A stretch of 64,000 bases of DNA. Source: Nocardia bhagyanarayanae (lineage in GTDB: Bacteria; Actinomycetota; Actinomycetes; Mycobacteriales; Mycobacteriaceae). The notes under the pieces were generated by a model that was given only the letters and a program-made list of their open reading frames with translations, searched no databases and had not been told where the DNA came from. The stretch lies in NCBI RefSeq assembly GCF_006716565.1, contig NZ_VFPG01000001.1, forward strand, positions 1,798,001-1,862,000, written 5' to 3'. The position numbers and the translations under genes are program-made. Shown here piece after piece: positions 52,633-60,789 of the stretch (position 1 is the first letter of the stretch; each line of letters starts with the position of its first letter).

Positions 52633-52653
52633 GCGGCGGCGCGGTGCCTGCGG

Positions 52654-52694
52654 CCGGACTCCGTCCGGCGGTGCCGGAGACCGGACTCCGTCCG
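52654..52694. repeat. Two copies of a CCGGACTCCGTCCG dyad
   Basis: Identical 14-base palindromic elements (CGGAC-TCC-GTCCG cores) at 52654-52667 and 52681-52694 lie in the gap before the next gene. They may act as a terminator of the DUF5666 gene or as a regulatory site. Confidence 0.5.
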
Positions 52695-52769
52695 ATAGCG
52701 CAAGACCGGCGGCTCGTCGCGGTACCAAAGGCGGCCCTCCACCGTCCGGGCCTATTAGGGTAGACCGCG

Positions 52770-53831
52770 ATGACGGCTATGTGGTTCGGGTTGGCGGCGA
52801 TCGCACTCGTTGGTGCGATCGTGCTGCTGTATTTCGATCGGGTCCAGCGACAGCGGACCGGTCACGCGCGCCAGGTCTGGGCCAAGGCCCAGGGGTACAC
52901 CTACGTGTCGGTGGAACCGGCACTCCCGTCGACGTGGCGGCGCGGCGCGCTGGCCAAACTCGGCTATCTGTCGGCGGTCGACGTGGTCTCCGGTATCCGC
53001 AAGGGCGAGAAGTTCGTTCTGTTCGACCTGGAGGACGCCGCGACGCTGGTCGCGGTGCGCCGCCAGATCGGTTCGGACATCGATGTCGACATGCGGCTCA
53101 AGACGGCGTCCCCGCCGAAGGACGCGGATCTGGAGCTGCTCGGCGCCATCGGCGACCGGGTCGTCTTCGCGACGAACCCGGAGATCGCCAGGCACGCGGT
53201 GGATCAGCGGATGGTCGCGTTCATCGAGACGCTGTCCGACACCGTGCAGATGCTCTGGAGCGAAGGCAACTGGACCCTCGGCATGCTGAACGTCGGTACG
53301 GCGGCGAAGGATTGGGAGTCCGCCATCGACGCGGTGCTGCGCCTGTCCGGTCTGCTGCACGTGCTACCTCCGGTCAGCGACCCGCGCGGCGCGAACAAGT
53401 CCGAGCAAGACCCGGACCGTCCGCACCCGCGGACCCGCGACCGCGCCGAGTCGGCGCGTTCGGAGCCGGTGCGCGGCGCCTCCCGTGTGCTGCCGCCCGG
53501 CGCGGACGACGACGATCGCGATTTCGGCTACGACGACCGCGACGACGAGTCCCGCTACGACGAGGACTACGAACCGGACGAGCGGGAGACCGCGGGCGAG
53601 CAGTCGCGCCGCCCCTCGCTGGCCGTCGTCCCCGACGCCAGGGCTCGGACGCGCGAGGACCGCTGGTCCGACGACGACGAGGCCGAGGACGACTGGCGTC
53701 CGGAATCGCGCCGCGGCGACGCCGACGACTGGGCGGACGAGCCGCCCGCCTCCCGACCCGACGAGCAGGACCGCCCCGGCGGCCCGTTCCACCCCGGATT
53801 CCGTCCGTATCAGGGCCCCGTGCCGCAGTGA
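52770..53831 (+). CDS. Membrane protein with acidic disordered tail (Rv0383c-like)
   Basis: 353 residues from ATG 52770; TAGGGT eight bases upstream suggests a leaderless or near-leaderless mRNA. One membrane segment at residues 3-22, a cytoplasmic or outer domain of about 180 residues with a conserved-looking Val-Arg-Arg-Gln-Ile-Gly-Ser-Asp-Ile-Asp core, then about 150 residues of Asp/Arg/Glu/Pro-rich disorder. Position next to pyrE and clpB matches M. tuberculosis Rv0383c in my memory. Function unknown. Confidence 0.75.
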   Translation: MTAMWFGLAAIALVGAIVLLYFDRVQRQRTGHARQVWAKAQGYTYVSVEPALPSTWRRGALAKLGYLSAVDVVSGIRKGEKFVLFDLEDAATLVAVRRQIGSDIDVDMRLKTASPPKDADLELLGAIGDRVVFATNPEIARHAVDQRMVAFIETLSDTVQMLWSEGNWTLGMLNVGTAAKDWESAIDAVLRLSGLLHVLPPVSDPRGANKSEQDPDRPHPRTRDRAESARSEPVRGASRVLPPGADDDDRDFGYDDRDDESRYDEDYEPDERETAGEQSRRPSLAVVPDARARTREDRWSDDDEAEDDWRPESRRGDADDWADEPPASRPDEQDRPGGPFHPGFRPYQGPVPQ

Positions 53832-53856
53832 CCAGCTCGATTGGACCGACACCGCG

Positions 53857-54669
53857 ATGACCGACAGTTCCGTTCCCGCGCGCCTGCCCGGCGCGACCCG
53901 TCCGGTGGCGCTGATCACCGGACCGACCTCCGGCATCGGCCACGGCTTCGCGCTGCGGCTGGCCTCGCTCGGCTACGACATGGTGCTGGTCGCCAGGGAC
54001 GACGAACGGCTACGGGAGCTCGCGGCCGAACTCGAGCGCAAGTACGACACCCGCTCCGAGGTGCTCGTCGCCGATCTGGCGCAGGCCGCCGACCGGGAGA
54101 AGGTCGCGGCCCGCGCCGCCGAGGGCATCGAATTCCTGGTCAACAACGCGGGTTTCGCGCACTCCGGTGAGTTCTGGACGCTGCCCTACGAGAAGTTGCA
54201 GGCGCAGCTGGACGTCAACGTCACCTCCGTGCTCCAGCTCACCCACGCGGCGCTGCCGTCGATGATCGCCGCGGCGAAAGGTTCGATCGTCAACGTGGCC
54301 AGCGTCGCGGGTCTGGTGCCGGGTCGGGGATCGACCTACTCGGCCTCCAAGTCCTACGTCGTATCCTTCACGGAAGGGTTGGCGGGCGGTCTCGCCGGAA
54401 CCGGTGTTCGGATCCAGGCGTTGTGCCCCGGGTTCGTCCACACCGAATTCCATGAGCGAGCCGGTATCGAGATGTCCTCGCTGCCGAAACCGTTGTGGCT
54501 TTCCGTCGAGCAGGTCGTCGCCGGTTCGCTGAGTGATCTGGACAAGGACCGGGTGATCAGCGTGCCCGGAGCGCAGTACAAAGCGATCACCACGGTGGCC
54601 GGACTCATCCCGCGAACCCTGCAGGTCCGAATGAATCGGGGCCTGTTCAATTCACGCGGAAGGACTTAG
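53857..54669 (+). CDS. Short-chain dehydrogenase/reductase
   Basis: 270 residues from ATG 53857, 25 bases after the preceding gene. Motifs: Thr-Gly-Pro-Thr-Ser-Gly-Ile-Gly near residue 23, Asn-Asn-Ala-Gly-Phe near 98, Ser in Val-Ala-Ser-Val-Ala and Tyr-Ser-Ala-Ser-Lys near 163. NADP(H)-dependent SDR of the keto-reductase type common in mycolata. Two bases separate it from pyrE, so they form one operon. Confidence 0.87.
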   Translation: MTDSSVPARLPGATRPVALITGPTSGIGHGFALRLASLGYDMVLVARDDERLRELAAELERKYDTRSEVLVADLAQAADREKVAARAAEGIEFLVNNAGFAHSGEFWTLPYEKLQAQLDVNVTSVLQLTHAALPSMIAAAKGSIVNVASVAGLVPGRGSTYSASKSYVVSFTEGLAGGLAGTGVRIQALCPGFVHTEFHERAGIEMSSLPKPLWLSVEQVVAGSLSDLDKDRVISVPGAQYKAITTVAGLIPRTLQVRMNRGLFNSRGRT

Positions 54670-54671
54670 AC

Positions 54672-55259
54672 ATGATCGACGAGGCGACAACCACTGATTC
54701 CGTGCTCGGCGCCGACCGCGAAGCCGCGACCGACCGCGAGAAATTGGCCGCGCTGGTGCGCGAGCTCGCCGTCGTGCACGGCAAGGTGACGCTGTCCTCC
54801 GGCAAGGAGGCCGACTACTACGTCGACCTGCGGCGAGCGACGCTGCACCACCGTGCCGGACCGCTGATCGGCAAGCTGCTACGCGAGCTCGTCGCGGACT
54901 GGGATTTCGACGCCGTCGGCGGCCTCACCATGGGAGCCGACCCGGTCGCGCTCGCGGTGCTGCACGCGCCCGGCCGTCCCATCGACGCGTTCGTCGTGCG
55001 CAAGGCCGCCAAGAGCCACGGCATGCAGCGCCAGATCGAGGGACCCGACATCGTCGGCAAGCGCGTTCTGGTCGTCGAGGACACAACGACCACGGGAAAC
55101 TCCCCGCTCACCGCGGTGCGCGCGCTGCGCGAGGCGGGCGCGACCGTGGTCGGCGTTGCCACCGTCGTGGACCGGGAGACGGGCGCCGACCAGGTGATCG
55201 CCGCCGAGGGGCTGGAGTATCGCTCCATCCTCGGACTCAAGGATCTTGCCCTGGGTTAG
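54672..55259 (+). CDS. pyrE: Orotate phosphoribosyltransferase
   Basis: 195 residues from ATG 54672. It joins orotate and PRPP to orotidine-5'-phosphate in pyrimidine synthesis. The PRPP-binding loop Val-Leu-Val-Val-Glu-Asp-Thr-Thr-Thr-Thr-Gly is near residue 134, the orotate-side segment Ser-Ser-Gly-Lys-Glu-Ala-Asp-Tyr-Tyr-Val-Asp near 42, and the catalytic-loop lysine in Val-Val-Arg-Lys-Ala-Ala-Lys-Ser-His-Gly near 112. Confidence 0.95.
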   Translation: MIDEATTTDSVLGADREAATDREKLAALVRELAVVHGKVTLSSGKEADYYVDLRRATLHHRAGPLIGKLLRELVADWDFDAVGGLTMGADPVALAVLHAPGRPIDAFVVRKAAKSHGMQRQIEGPDIVGKRVLVVEDTTTTGNSPLTAVRALREAGATVVGVATVVDRETGADQVIAAEGLEYRSILGLKDLALG

Positions 55260-55309
55260 CCTGGACGACGGTTTGGTTGTCCGACAGTTAGAGGACGTGT
55301 GAGTCACCT

Positions 55310-56368
55310 GTGGTGAGCATTGCAGTAAACAAGAGTCGCGAAAATGTTGCGATGCTCGGAATCGGTGCTTACCGACCGCAGCGCATCGTCAGCAATGACG
55401 AGGTGTGCGAGGTTCTCGATTCGACCGACCAGTGGATCTACGAGCGCACGGGCATCCGCAACCGGCGCTGGATCAGCGGTGACGAGACGCTGCGGTCGAT
55501 CGCGGCGGCCGCAGGCGAACGCGCGCTGGTCAACACCGGCATCGACCGGTCCAAGATCGGCGCGCTCATCCTGTGCACGTCCAGCTGGCTGAAGCTGACC
55601 CCGCACGGCGCACCCACCGTCGCCGCCGACCTGGGCATCAACGGCATCCCGGCCTTCGACCTGACCTCCGGCTGCGGCGGCTTCGGCTACGGCCTGGGCG
55701 TCGCCGCCGACCTGATCCGCGCGGGCTCCGCCGACTACGTGCTGGTGATCGGCGCGGAGACGATGACCGTCGGACTCGACCCCACCGACCGCGGCACCGC
55801 CATGATCTTCGGCGACGGCGCTGGCGCGGTCGTCGTCGGCCCGAGCGAGGAGAACGGCATCTCCCCGACGGTGTGGGGCAGCGACGGCGAGAACGCCGAG
55901 GCGATCGCCCAGGACGTCGACTTCCTGGAGTTCATGAACAAGGCCCAGGCCCTGCAGGGCACCGACCCCGAGGTCGAGCCGATCGGCCGGATGTCGCTGC
56001 GCATGGAGGGCCCGCGGGTGTTCCGGTGGGCCGCCGTCACTCTGCCGCGCGCGCTGTCCGACGCGCTGGAGGCCTCGGGCGTGGCCAAGGAGGACATCGA
56101 GGTCTTCATCCCGCACCAGGCCAACGCCCGCATCAACGACCTGATGAAGAAGAACCTCGGCCTCGCCGACGAGATCCCGATGGCCAACGACATCGAGAAC
56201 ACCGGCAACACCTCCGCCGCGTCGATCCCGCTGGCCATGGAGGAAATGCTGGTCACGGGCAAGGCCAAGGGCGGCCAGCTGGCGCTGCTGCTCGGCTTCG
56301 GCGCGGGCCTCAGCTACGCGGGCCAGGTCGTGACGTTGCCGCCCGCCCCGGCCGAGGCGAGCTTCTGA
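55310..56368 (+). CDS. Beta-ketoacyl-ACP synthase III (FabH-like)
   Basis: 352 residues from GTG 55310 (a GTG three bases later is equally possible). The thiolase-fold triad is complete: Cys122 in Ser-Gly-Cys-Gly-Gly-Phe-Gly, His269 in Pro-His-Gln-Ala-Asn and Asn300 in Asn-Thr-Gly-Asn-Thr-Ser-Ala-Ala-Ser. The residues Trp-Ile-Tyr-Glu-Arg-Thr-Gly-Ile and Asp-Gly-Ala-Gly-Ala are typical of KAS III. FabH begins fatty-acid elongation; the gene lies next to pyrE rather than in a fatty-acid or FAS II locus, so it may start a specialised lipid or a polyketide. Whether it takes malonyl-ACP, CoA or long acyl starters is not visible. Confidence 0.9.
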   Translation: MVSIAVNKSRENVAMLGIGAYRPQRIVSNDEVCEVLDSTDQWIYERTGIRNRRWISGDETLRSIAAAAGERALVNTGIDRSKIGALILCTSSWLKLTPHGAPTVAADLGINGIPAFDLTSGCGGFGYGLGVAADLIRAGSADYVLVIGAETMTVGLDPTDRGTAMIFGDGAGAVVVGPSEENGISPTVWGSDGENAEAIAQDVDFLEFMNKAQALQGTDPEVEPIGRMSLRMEGPRVFRWAAVTLPRALSDALEASGVAKEDIEVFIPHQANARINDLMKKNLGLADEIPMANDIENTGNTSAASIPLAMEEMLVTGKAKGGQLALLLGFGAGLSYAGQVVTLPPAPAEASF

Positions 56369-56369
56369 C

Positions 56370-57116
56370 ATGGGTGTCAACGGGGCCAGGACGCGGACCG
56401 GATCGTTCCCTGGCTCGGCGCGTCCGTTCCGCGCCGGGTTCCTCGCCGCGGCGGCCGTGACCGTCTACGGCGCGCTCACCGGACGCGACCGGCTCCAGTG
56501 GGTCGCCAAACCGCTGATGATGCCGTTGCTCGCCGCCGACGTGGCGACCAGCGGCGTCGACATCGAGCCCGCCGAGCGCACCATCCTGCTCGGCTCGCTC
56601 GGCGCGGCGACCGTCGGCGACATCCTGCTCATCGATCCCGACGACGATCGCCGCCTCATCGCGGGCGCGTCCTCCTTCGCGGTCATGCAGGCCGGTTACT
56701 CGACGCTGTGGTGGCGGCGCGGGGCTCGTCCCGCCGCCGCGGTCGCCCTGCCACGGGTGGCCGCCTGGCTCGGCGCCGCCGGTCTGCTGCGCGCCAAGGC
56801 GCCCACCGTCGCGACCCCGCTCACCGCCTACGGCGTCACCCTCGGCACGGCTGCCGTCCTCGCCTCCGATCCCGGCCTCGCCCCCGGCGCGAAAAAGATT
56901 GCGGGCCTGAACATCCCGGACGCCGACCCGCGCAGCCGCCTCGGCCTCGGAGCCCTGCTCTTCACCCTCTCCGACGGCCTCATCGTCCTGCGCCGCCTCT
57001 TCGCCCGCACCCCCCGCTCCCGCCGCGCCACCGAGGGCGTCATCCTCGCCACTTACGCCGCAGCCCAATACCTCCTCGCCGACCCCCACGCCCACACCCC
57101 GCCGAACCACTCGTAG
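56370..57116 (+). CDS. YhhN/TMEM86-family membrane protein
   Basis: 248 residues from ATG 56370, one base after the KAS III stop. About eight membrane segments with the YhhN marks Lys-Pro-Leu-Met-Met-Pro near residue 49, Gly-Asp-Ile-Leu-Leu-Ile-Asp near 84 and Leu-Ser-Asp-Gly-Leu-Ile near 205. Eukaryotic TMEM86 members are lysoplasmalogenases; the bacterial activity is unproven. Downstream of fabH it may act on lipids, but that is context only. Confidence 0.8.
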   Translation: MGVNGARTRTGSFPGSARPFRAGFLAAAAVTVYGALTGRDRLQWVAKPLMMPLLAADVATSGVDIEPAERTILLGSLGAATVGDILLIDPDDDRRLIAGASSFAVMQAGYSTLWWRRGARPAAAVALPRVAAWLGAAGLLRAKAPTVATPLTAYGVTLGTAAVLASDPGLAPGAKKIAGLNIPDADPRSRLGLGALLFTLSDGLIVLRRLFARTPRSRRATEGVILATYAAAQYLLADPHAHTPPNHS

Positions 57117-57161
57117 CCGCGCCGCGTCCCAACACTCGAGGGAACCAAACCCCTTCGCGCT

Positions 57162-57608
57162 CTACAGCACCAGGATGATGCGGTCTCGGTTCGTTGGGTC
57201 GACGCGGATCGAAATGGTTTCGCCGAGAGCGAGTTTCGGTTTGTCGGCGGGCATGACGTCGAAAACGACGGAGCCGTGGTAGGTCTCGGAACCCGGGACG
57301 GTCAGTTCGAGGTCGAGTTCGGTGAGTTCGCTGTAGTGATCGGTGCGCTCGAGGGGGTGCACGCCTTCGATGGTGGCCCATCCTTCGAGCCCGTGGCGCC
57401 AGAGGCGGCGGTCGGCGCGGGAGGGGCGGGCGGCGAGCAGCATGCCGATGCCGACGCACGAGCCGAAGAGGCCGACCAGGGCGACGACCTGGAACGGGAC
57501 CGTGCCGGGCGGCGTGCGGTGCACGAGCCAACCCAGCCAGAAGCACAGCACCACCAGGTACACGGCGGTGACGCCGAGCACCGTCCGCAGAATCCGTGCG
57601 TGGTCCAT
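57162..57608 (-). CDS. DUF3592-like two-TM membrane protein
   Basis: 148 residues from ATG 57608 with GGAGG eleven bases upstream; the frame is open to 57950 but the extra head is Arg/Pro noise. Two membrane segments (about residues 7-25 and 37-55) precede a beta domain with Gly-Trp-Ala-Thr-Ile-Glu-Gly-Val near 78 and Gly-Glu-Thr-Ile-Ser-Ile-Arg-Val-Asp-Pro near 130, as in DUF3592 proteins. Function unknown. Confidence 0.7.
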   Translation of the reverse strand: MDHARILRTVLGVTAVYLVVLCFWLGWLVHRTPPGTVPFQVVALVGLFGSCVGIGMLLAARPSRADRRLWRHGLEGWATIEGVHPLERTDHYSELTELDLELTVPGSETYHGSVVFDVMPADKPKLALGETISIRVDPTNRDRIILVL

Positions 57609-57903
57609 GCGTACCGCCACCTCCGTTCCGGCACTGCGCGGCTGTGGGCGGACTCCGATCGGCGCGTGCCACCGCCTTCGCTCCGGCGGCGCGCGGTGAC
57701 TTCGTCCGGCTGGATCGGTCGGCCTACACCCCGACTGACCTCGCATTTCAAGCATAGGCGGCCACCGGCCTCCGATTCGGTACCTTGCGAATATCGGGCC
57801 GGCCCTGCGCGGACGCTCGGTACCGACCGTCGACATCCGCGCCCGTAACGCCCCGGTCCGATCTCCGCCGGCGCCGACCCGCCCCGCGCGCGACGCTGTC
57901 CCT

Positions 57904-58177
57904 ATGCCGAGCGCGACGACCCCAGAAACAACGACCACGGACGTCCTCACCGGAATGTATGCCGCGGAGGCTGCCTACTTCGCCGCGGGCGGCCCCGGCC
58001 GCGCCTCGTTCACCACCTTGGCCCCGTTCTTCGCCGACGACGTGGTGCTCCATCAGGCCGAGGGCATGCCGTACGGCGGCATCTGGCGGGGCCACGCGGG
58101 GCTGGAGCGCTTCTTCGCGACGACCGTTCTACTGGGACACCAAGGAAATCGCCGCGGCCTGCACGATGGCGCGCTGA
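57904..58177 (+). pseudogene. Decayed NTF2/SnoaL-like protein gene
   Basis: The frame from ATG 57904 encodes about 70 residues with a clear SnoaL-like start: Tyr-Ala-Ala-Glu-Ala-Ala-Tyr-Phe, Pro-Phe-Phe-Ala-Asp-Asp-Val-Val-Leu-His-Gln-Ala and Trp-Arg-Gly-His-Ala-Gly-Leu-Glu-Arg-Phe-Phe. After about 58110 this frame turns into an unrelated tail, whereas the next frame reads Phe-Tyr-Trp-Asp-Thr-Lys-Glu-Ile-Ala-Ala-Ala-Cys, the usual end of this family, with a stop at 58177. The middle of about 50 residues is missing. An internal deletion with frameshift explains this. No function is expected. Confidence 0.7.
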
Positions 58178-58178
58178 C

Positions 58179-58832
58179 TCAGCCCTTCAACCGCAACACC
58201 GCCAGCACCCGCCGATGATGCGTATCCGACGGCGGCAGATCGAGTTTCGCGAAGATATTGCCGATGTGCTTCTCCACCGCCCGCTCGGTGACGGTGAGCG
58301 CGTCGGCGATCGCGTTGTTGGACAGGCCCTGTGCCATCAGCTCGAGCACTTCGCGCTCGCGCGGCGTGAGGCGGGCCAGCGAATCCTGTTGGCGGGACGC
58401 ACCCATCAGCTGACTCACCACCTCGGGATCGAGCGCCGTACCGCCGGTCGCCACCCGGTACAGCGCGTCGACGAAATCGCGCACGTCGGCGACCCGATCC
58501 TTCAGCAGATAACCGACGCCGCTCGCGCCACCGGCGAGAAGCTCGGTGGCATAGCGGGTTTCGATCCATTGCGAGAACACGAGCACGCCCGTCATCGGGT
58601 ACTTCCTGCGCAGTTCGATGGCGGCGAGCAGTCCCTCGTCGGTGAAGGTGGGCGGCATCCGCACGTCCACGACCGCCACGTCGGGATTGTGTTCACCGAC
58701 AACGTCGCTCAGCGTGCTGGCGTCGCCGACCATCGCGACCACCTCGTGTCCGCGCTCGACGAGCAACCCGGCCAGTCCGTCGCGCAGGATGGCGCTGTCC
58801 TCGGCGATGACGATGCGCAACGGCGTGCTCAC
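58179..58832 (-). CDS. NarL/LuxR-type response regulator
   Basis: 217 residues from GTG 58832, overlapping the kinase stop by four bases. The receiver domain has Glu-Asp near residue 10, the phospho-acceptor Asp in Val-Val-Asp-Val-Arg-Met-Pro-Pro near 57 and a Lys in Leu-Lys-Asp near 108. The C-terminal LuxR helix-turn-helix reads Leu-Thr-Pro-Arg-Glu-Arg-Glu-Val and Val-Thr-Glu-Arg-Ala-Val-Glu-Lys-His-Ile. It is the output of the kinase encoded upstream; targets are unknown. Confidence 0.92.
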   Translation of the reverse strand: MSTPLRIVIAEDSAILRDGLAGLLVERGHEVVAMVGDASTLSDVVGEHNPDVAVVDVRMPPTFTDEGLLAAIELRRKYPMTGVLVFSQWIETRYATELLAGGASGVGYLLKDRVADVRDFVDALYRVATGGTALDPEVVSQLMGASRQQDSLARLTPREREVLELMAQGLSNNAIADALTVTERAVEKHIGNIFAKLDLPPSDTHHRRVLAVLRLKG

Positions 58833-60193
58833 TGCGGATCTCCTTTGGGCAGCAGGATGGTCACCACGGTCGGCCCACCCGTCGGGCTGTGCACCGTCAG
58901 GGTCCCGTCCACCGCGCGCGCCCGCGCCGCGAGACCCGCGAGCCCGCTGCCCGCCGCCCGCGCGCCTTCGGCGGGCGGCAGCACGCCGCCGATTCCGTTG
59001 TCCCGCACGGTGACCGCGATGGTGCGCACGCTGTCCGGCAGCACGGAGACCCAGGCGCGGTCGGCGTGCGCGTGCTTGACCACGTTGGTGAGCAGTTCGG
59101 CGACGGAGAAGTAGGCGATGGCCTCGATGGCCGGGCTCGGCCGCTGCGGCAGGTGCACCCGCAACTCCACCGGCACCGCGCTGCGTGCGGTGAGCGTCTC
59201 CAGCGCGGGCGCGAGGCCGAGCTCGAGCGCGGGCGGATGGATGCCGCGAACCAGCTCGCGCAGTTCGGTCAGCGCTTCCTTCGAGCTGGCGTGCGCGTCG
59301 GCGATCAGGTCGGTGGCGTCGCCGCCCGCCGCGATGCGTTCCTCGGCCCGGCCGAGTGCCATGGCGATGGTGACGAGCCGAGCCTGGGTGCCGTCGTGCA
59401 GGTCGCGCTCGACGCGGCGCAGCGTGGCGGCCGCGTCCTCGACCGCCGCGCGCCTGCTGGCCCGCAGCTCGACCAGCTGTCGATCCCGCACGGTGGCCGC
59501 GAGCAGCCAGACGGTGAGCAGCCGGTGCAGGTGGCAGACGCCGCGCACCAACCAGGGCAGCGCGAAACAGCAGACGATGCCGAGCGCGGAGATCAGGAGC
59601 ACGCGCGGCCAGGTGTCGACGTAGAACGAGCCGAACTGCATCAGCGAATGGCGCTCGACCCCGTTCTCGTCGATGTTGACCGGATCGAACAGCGCCCACG
59701 GAATCGGCGAGATCGCGATGAACACCACCACCGCAACGGTGACCAGCACCAGGTAGCCGATCACCACACCGAGCACGAACTGCGCGAGCAGGAAGAGCAT
59801 CGCCCGCCAGCTCGCCCGGTCGGTGAACGCGCTCTTCAGGAATCCGAACAGCCCGCGCTGCGGTGTGAACGCGGGCGGCGCCTCGACCGGAGTGCCGAGC
59901 AGGTGGTGGCACAGCGCGCGGTAGATCCGGCCCCAGACGCGGCCGCCGAGCAGGACGAGCGCGAGCAACGGGATGCCGACCAGGAAGATCGAGGCGTAGA
60001 GCCCGCCGCCGAAGCCGAAGAACAGGTAGCAGACGGCGAGGCACCCGAGCACGAACGCGGTGATCAGGAAGGCGAGTTCCTTCCAAGTCCTGGCCTGGAT
60101 CGGCGCGCGAAGGACGTCCGAAAGCACGGATCGGGCGGGCGGCGCGGTCGGCTTGTCGAGCACGAGGGTGGGTTCGGCTTGCGTCTCGGTCAT
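58829..60193 (-). CDS. Membrane histidine kinase (HisKA_3 type)
   Basis: 454 residues from ATG 60193 (GGAG four bases upstream; ATG 60202 is possible). Four to five membrane segments in residues 35-230 with the putative Sensor-domain pattern (Trp-Lys-Glu-Leu-Ala-Phe, Phe-Gly-Phe-Gly-Gly-Gly). The phospho-acceptor His is in Glu-Arg-Asp-Leu-His-Asp-Gly-Thr-Gln near residue 270, followed by a HATPase_c domain with Asn in Glu-Leu-Leu-Thr-Asn-Val-Val-Lys-His and a Asp-Asn-Gly-Ile-Gly-Gly G-box. It phosphorylates the NarL-type regulator downstream. The signal is unknown. Confidence 0.92.
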   Translation of the reverse strand: MTETQAEPTLVLDKPTAPPARSVLSDVLRAPIQARTWKELAFLITAFVLGCLAVCYLFFGFGGGLYASIFLVGIPLLALVLLGGRVWGRIYRALCHHLLGTPVEAPPAFTPQRGLFGFLKSAFTDRASWRAMLFLLAQFVLGVVIGYLVLVTVAVVVFIAISPIPWALFDPVNIDENGVERHSLMQFGSFYVDTWPRVLLISALGIVCCFALPWLVRGVCHLHRLLTVWLLAATVRDRQLVELRASRRAAVEDAAATLRRVERDLHDGTQARLVTIAMALGRAEERIAAGGDATDLIADAHASSKEALTELRELVRGIHPPALELGLAPALETLTARSAVPVELRVHLPQRPSPAIEAIAYFSVAELLTNVVKHAHADRAWVSVLPDSVRTIAVTVRDNGIGGVLPPAEGARAAGSGLAGLAARARAVDGTLTVHSPTGGPTVVTILLPKGDPQ

Positions 60194-60310
60194 GGACTCC
60201 ATGTTTCGCGCCGACGGCGGCGTTCTCGATGGAGCTGACCGCCGGATCGAGGGTGTGGACAGCTACACCATCGGAGCCGCCCGGCGGGTTTTGGAACTAG
60301 CATCACCCGC

Positions 60311-60643
60311 ATGAGTTATCCACCGCCGTACGGTTATCCGCAGCAACCCTACGGTAACCCGTACGGTCCGCCGCCGGACCACCCGCAATCCACCACCATC
60401 CTGGTCCTCGGGATTCTCGGCTTGGTGCTGTGCCAGCTGTGCGCGCCGTTCGCCTGGGTGATGGGCAAGCGCGCGCTCGACGAGATCGACGCTTCGGGCG
60501 GCGCGATCGGCGGGCGCGGCAACGTCAAGGCGGGCTACGTCTGCGGCATCGTCGGCACCATCATCATGCTCGTCTACCTGGTGGGCATCATCGCCGTCAT
60601 CGTCATCTCGATCGTCGCCGCGAACTCGTCGTCGTCGTACTGA
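60311..60643 (+). CDS. DUF4190-type small membrane protein
   Basis: 110 residues from ATG 60311. A Pro/Tyr/Gly-rich head of about 25 residues (Met-Ser-Tyr-Pro-Pro-Pro-Tyr-Gly) and two membrane segments separated by the conserved DUF4190 loop Gly-Lys-Arg-Ala-Leu-Asp-Glu-Ile-Asp-Ala-Ser. Divergent from the kinase gene. Function unknown. Confidence 0.8.
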   Translation: MSYPPPYGYPQQPYGNPYGPPPDHPQSTTILVLGILGLVLCQLCAPFAWVMGKRALDEIDASGGAIGGRGNVKAGYVCGIVGTIIMLVYLVGIIAVIVISIVAANSSSSY

Positions 60644-60652
60644 CCACCGACC

Positions 60653-60773
60653 GAAGGTGACCGCGACGGAGTGTGACCTGCTGAAGGTGACCTTTGGTCG
60701 GCTACTGGTTCGGCTGGACAGAAGGTGACCGCGACCGGGTGTGGCCCGCTGAAGGTGACCTTTGGTCGGCTAC
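60653..60773 (+). repeat. Two 53-bp direct repeats carrying GAAGGTGACC
   Basis: 60653-60705 and 60721-60773 match with about four differences; each has two GAAGGTGACC boxes (starts 60653, 60682, 60721, 60751). The second copy includes the -35 region of the next gene. Confidence 0.8.
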
Positions 60774-60782
60774 ACATAGCAT
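60754..60782 (+). promoter_or_regulatory. Promoter of the SpoU gene, leaderless start
   Basis: GGTGAC (60754-60759) and TAGCAT (60777-60782) are 17 bases apart; GTG 60790 follows seven bases later without a ribosome site. Confidence 0.45.
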
Positions 60783-60789
60783 CGTCCAG

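Noticed and set aside
57904..58218. Intact 104-residue gene
   Set aside because: The C-terminal third is foreign to the family, while the true family end is found in the next frame.
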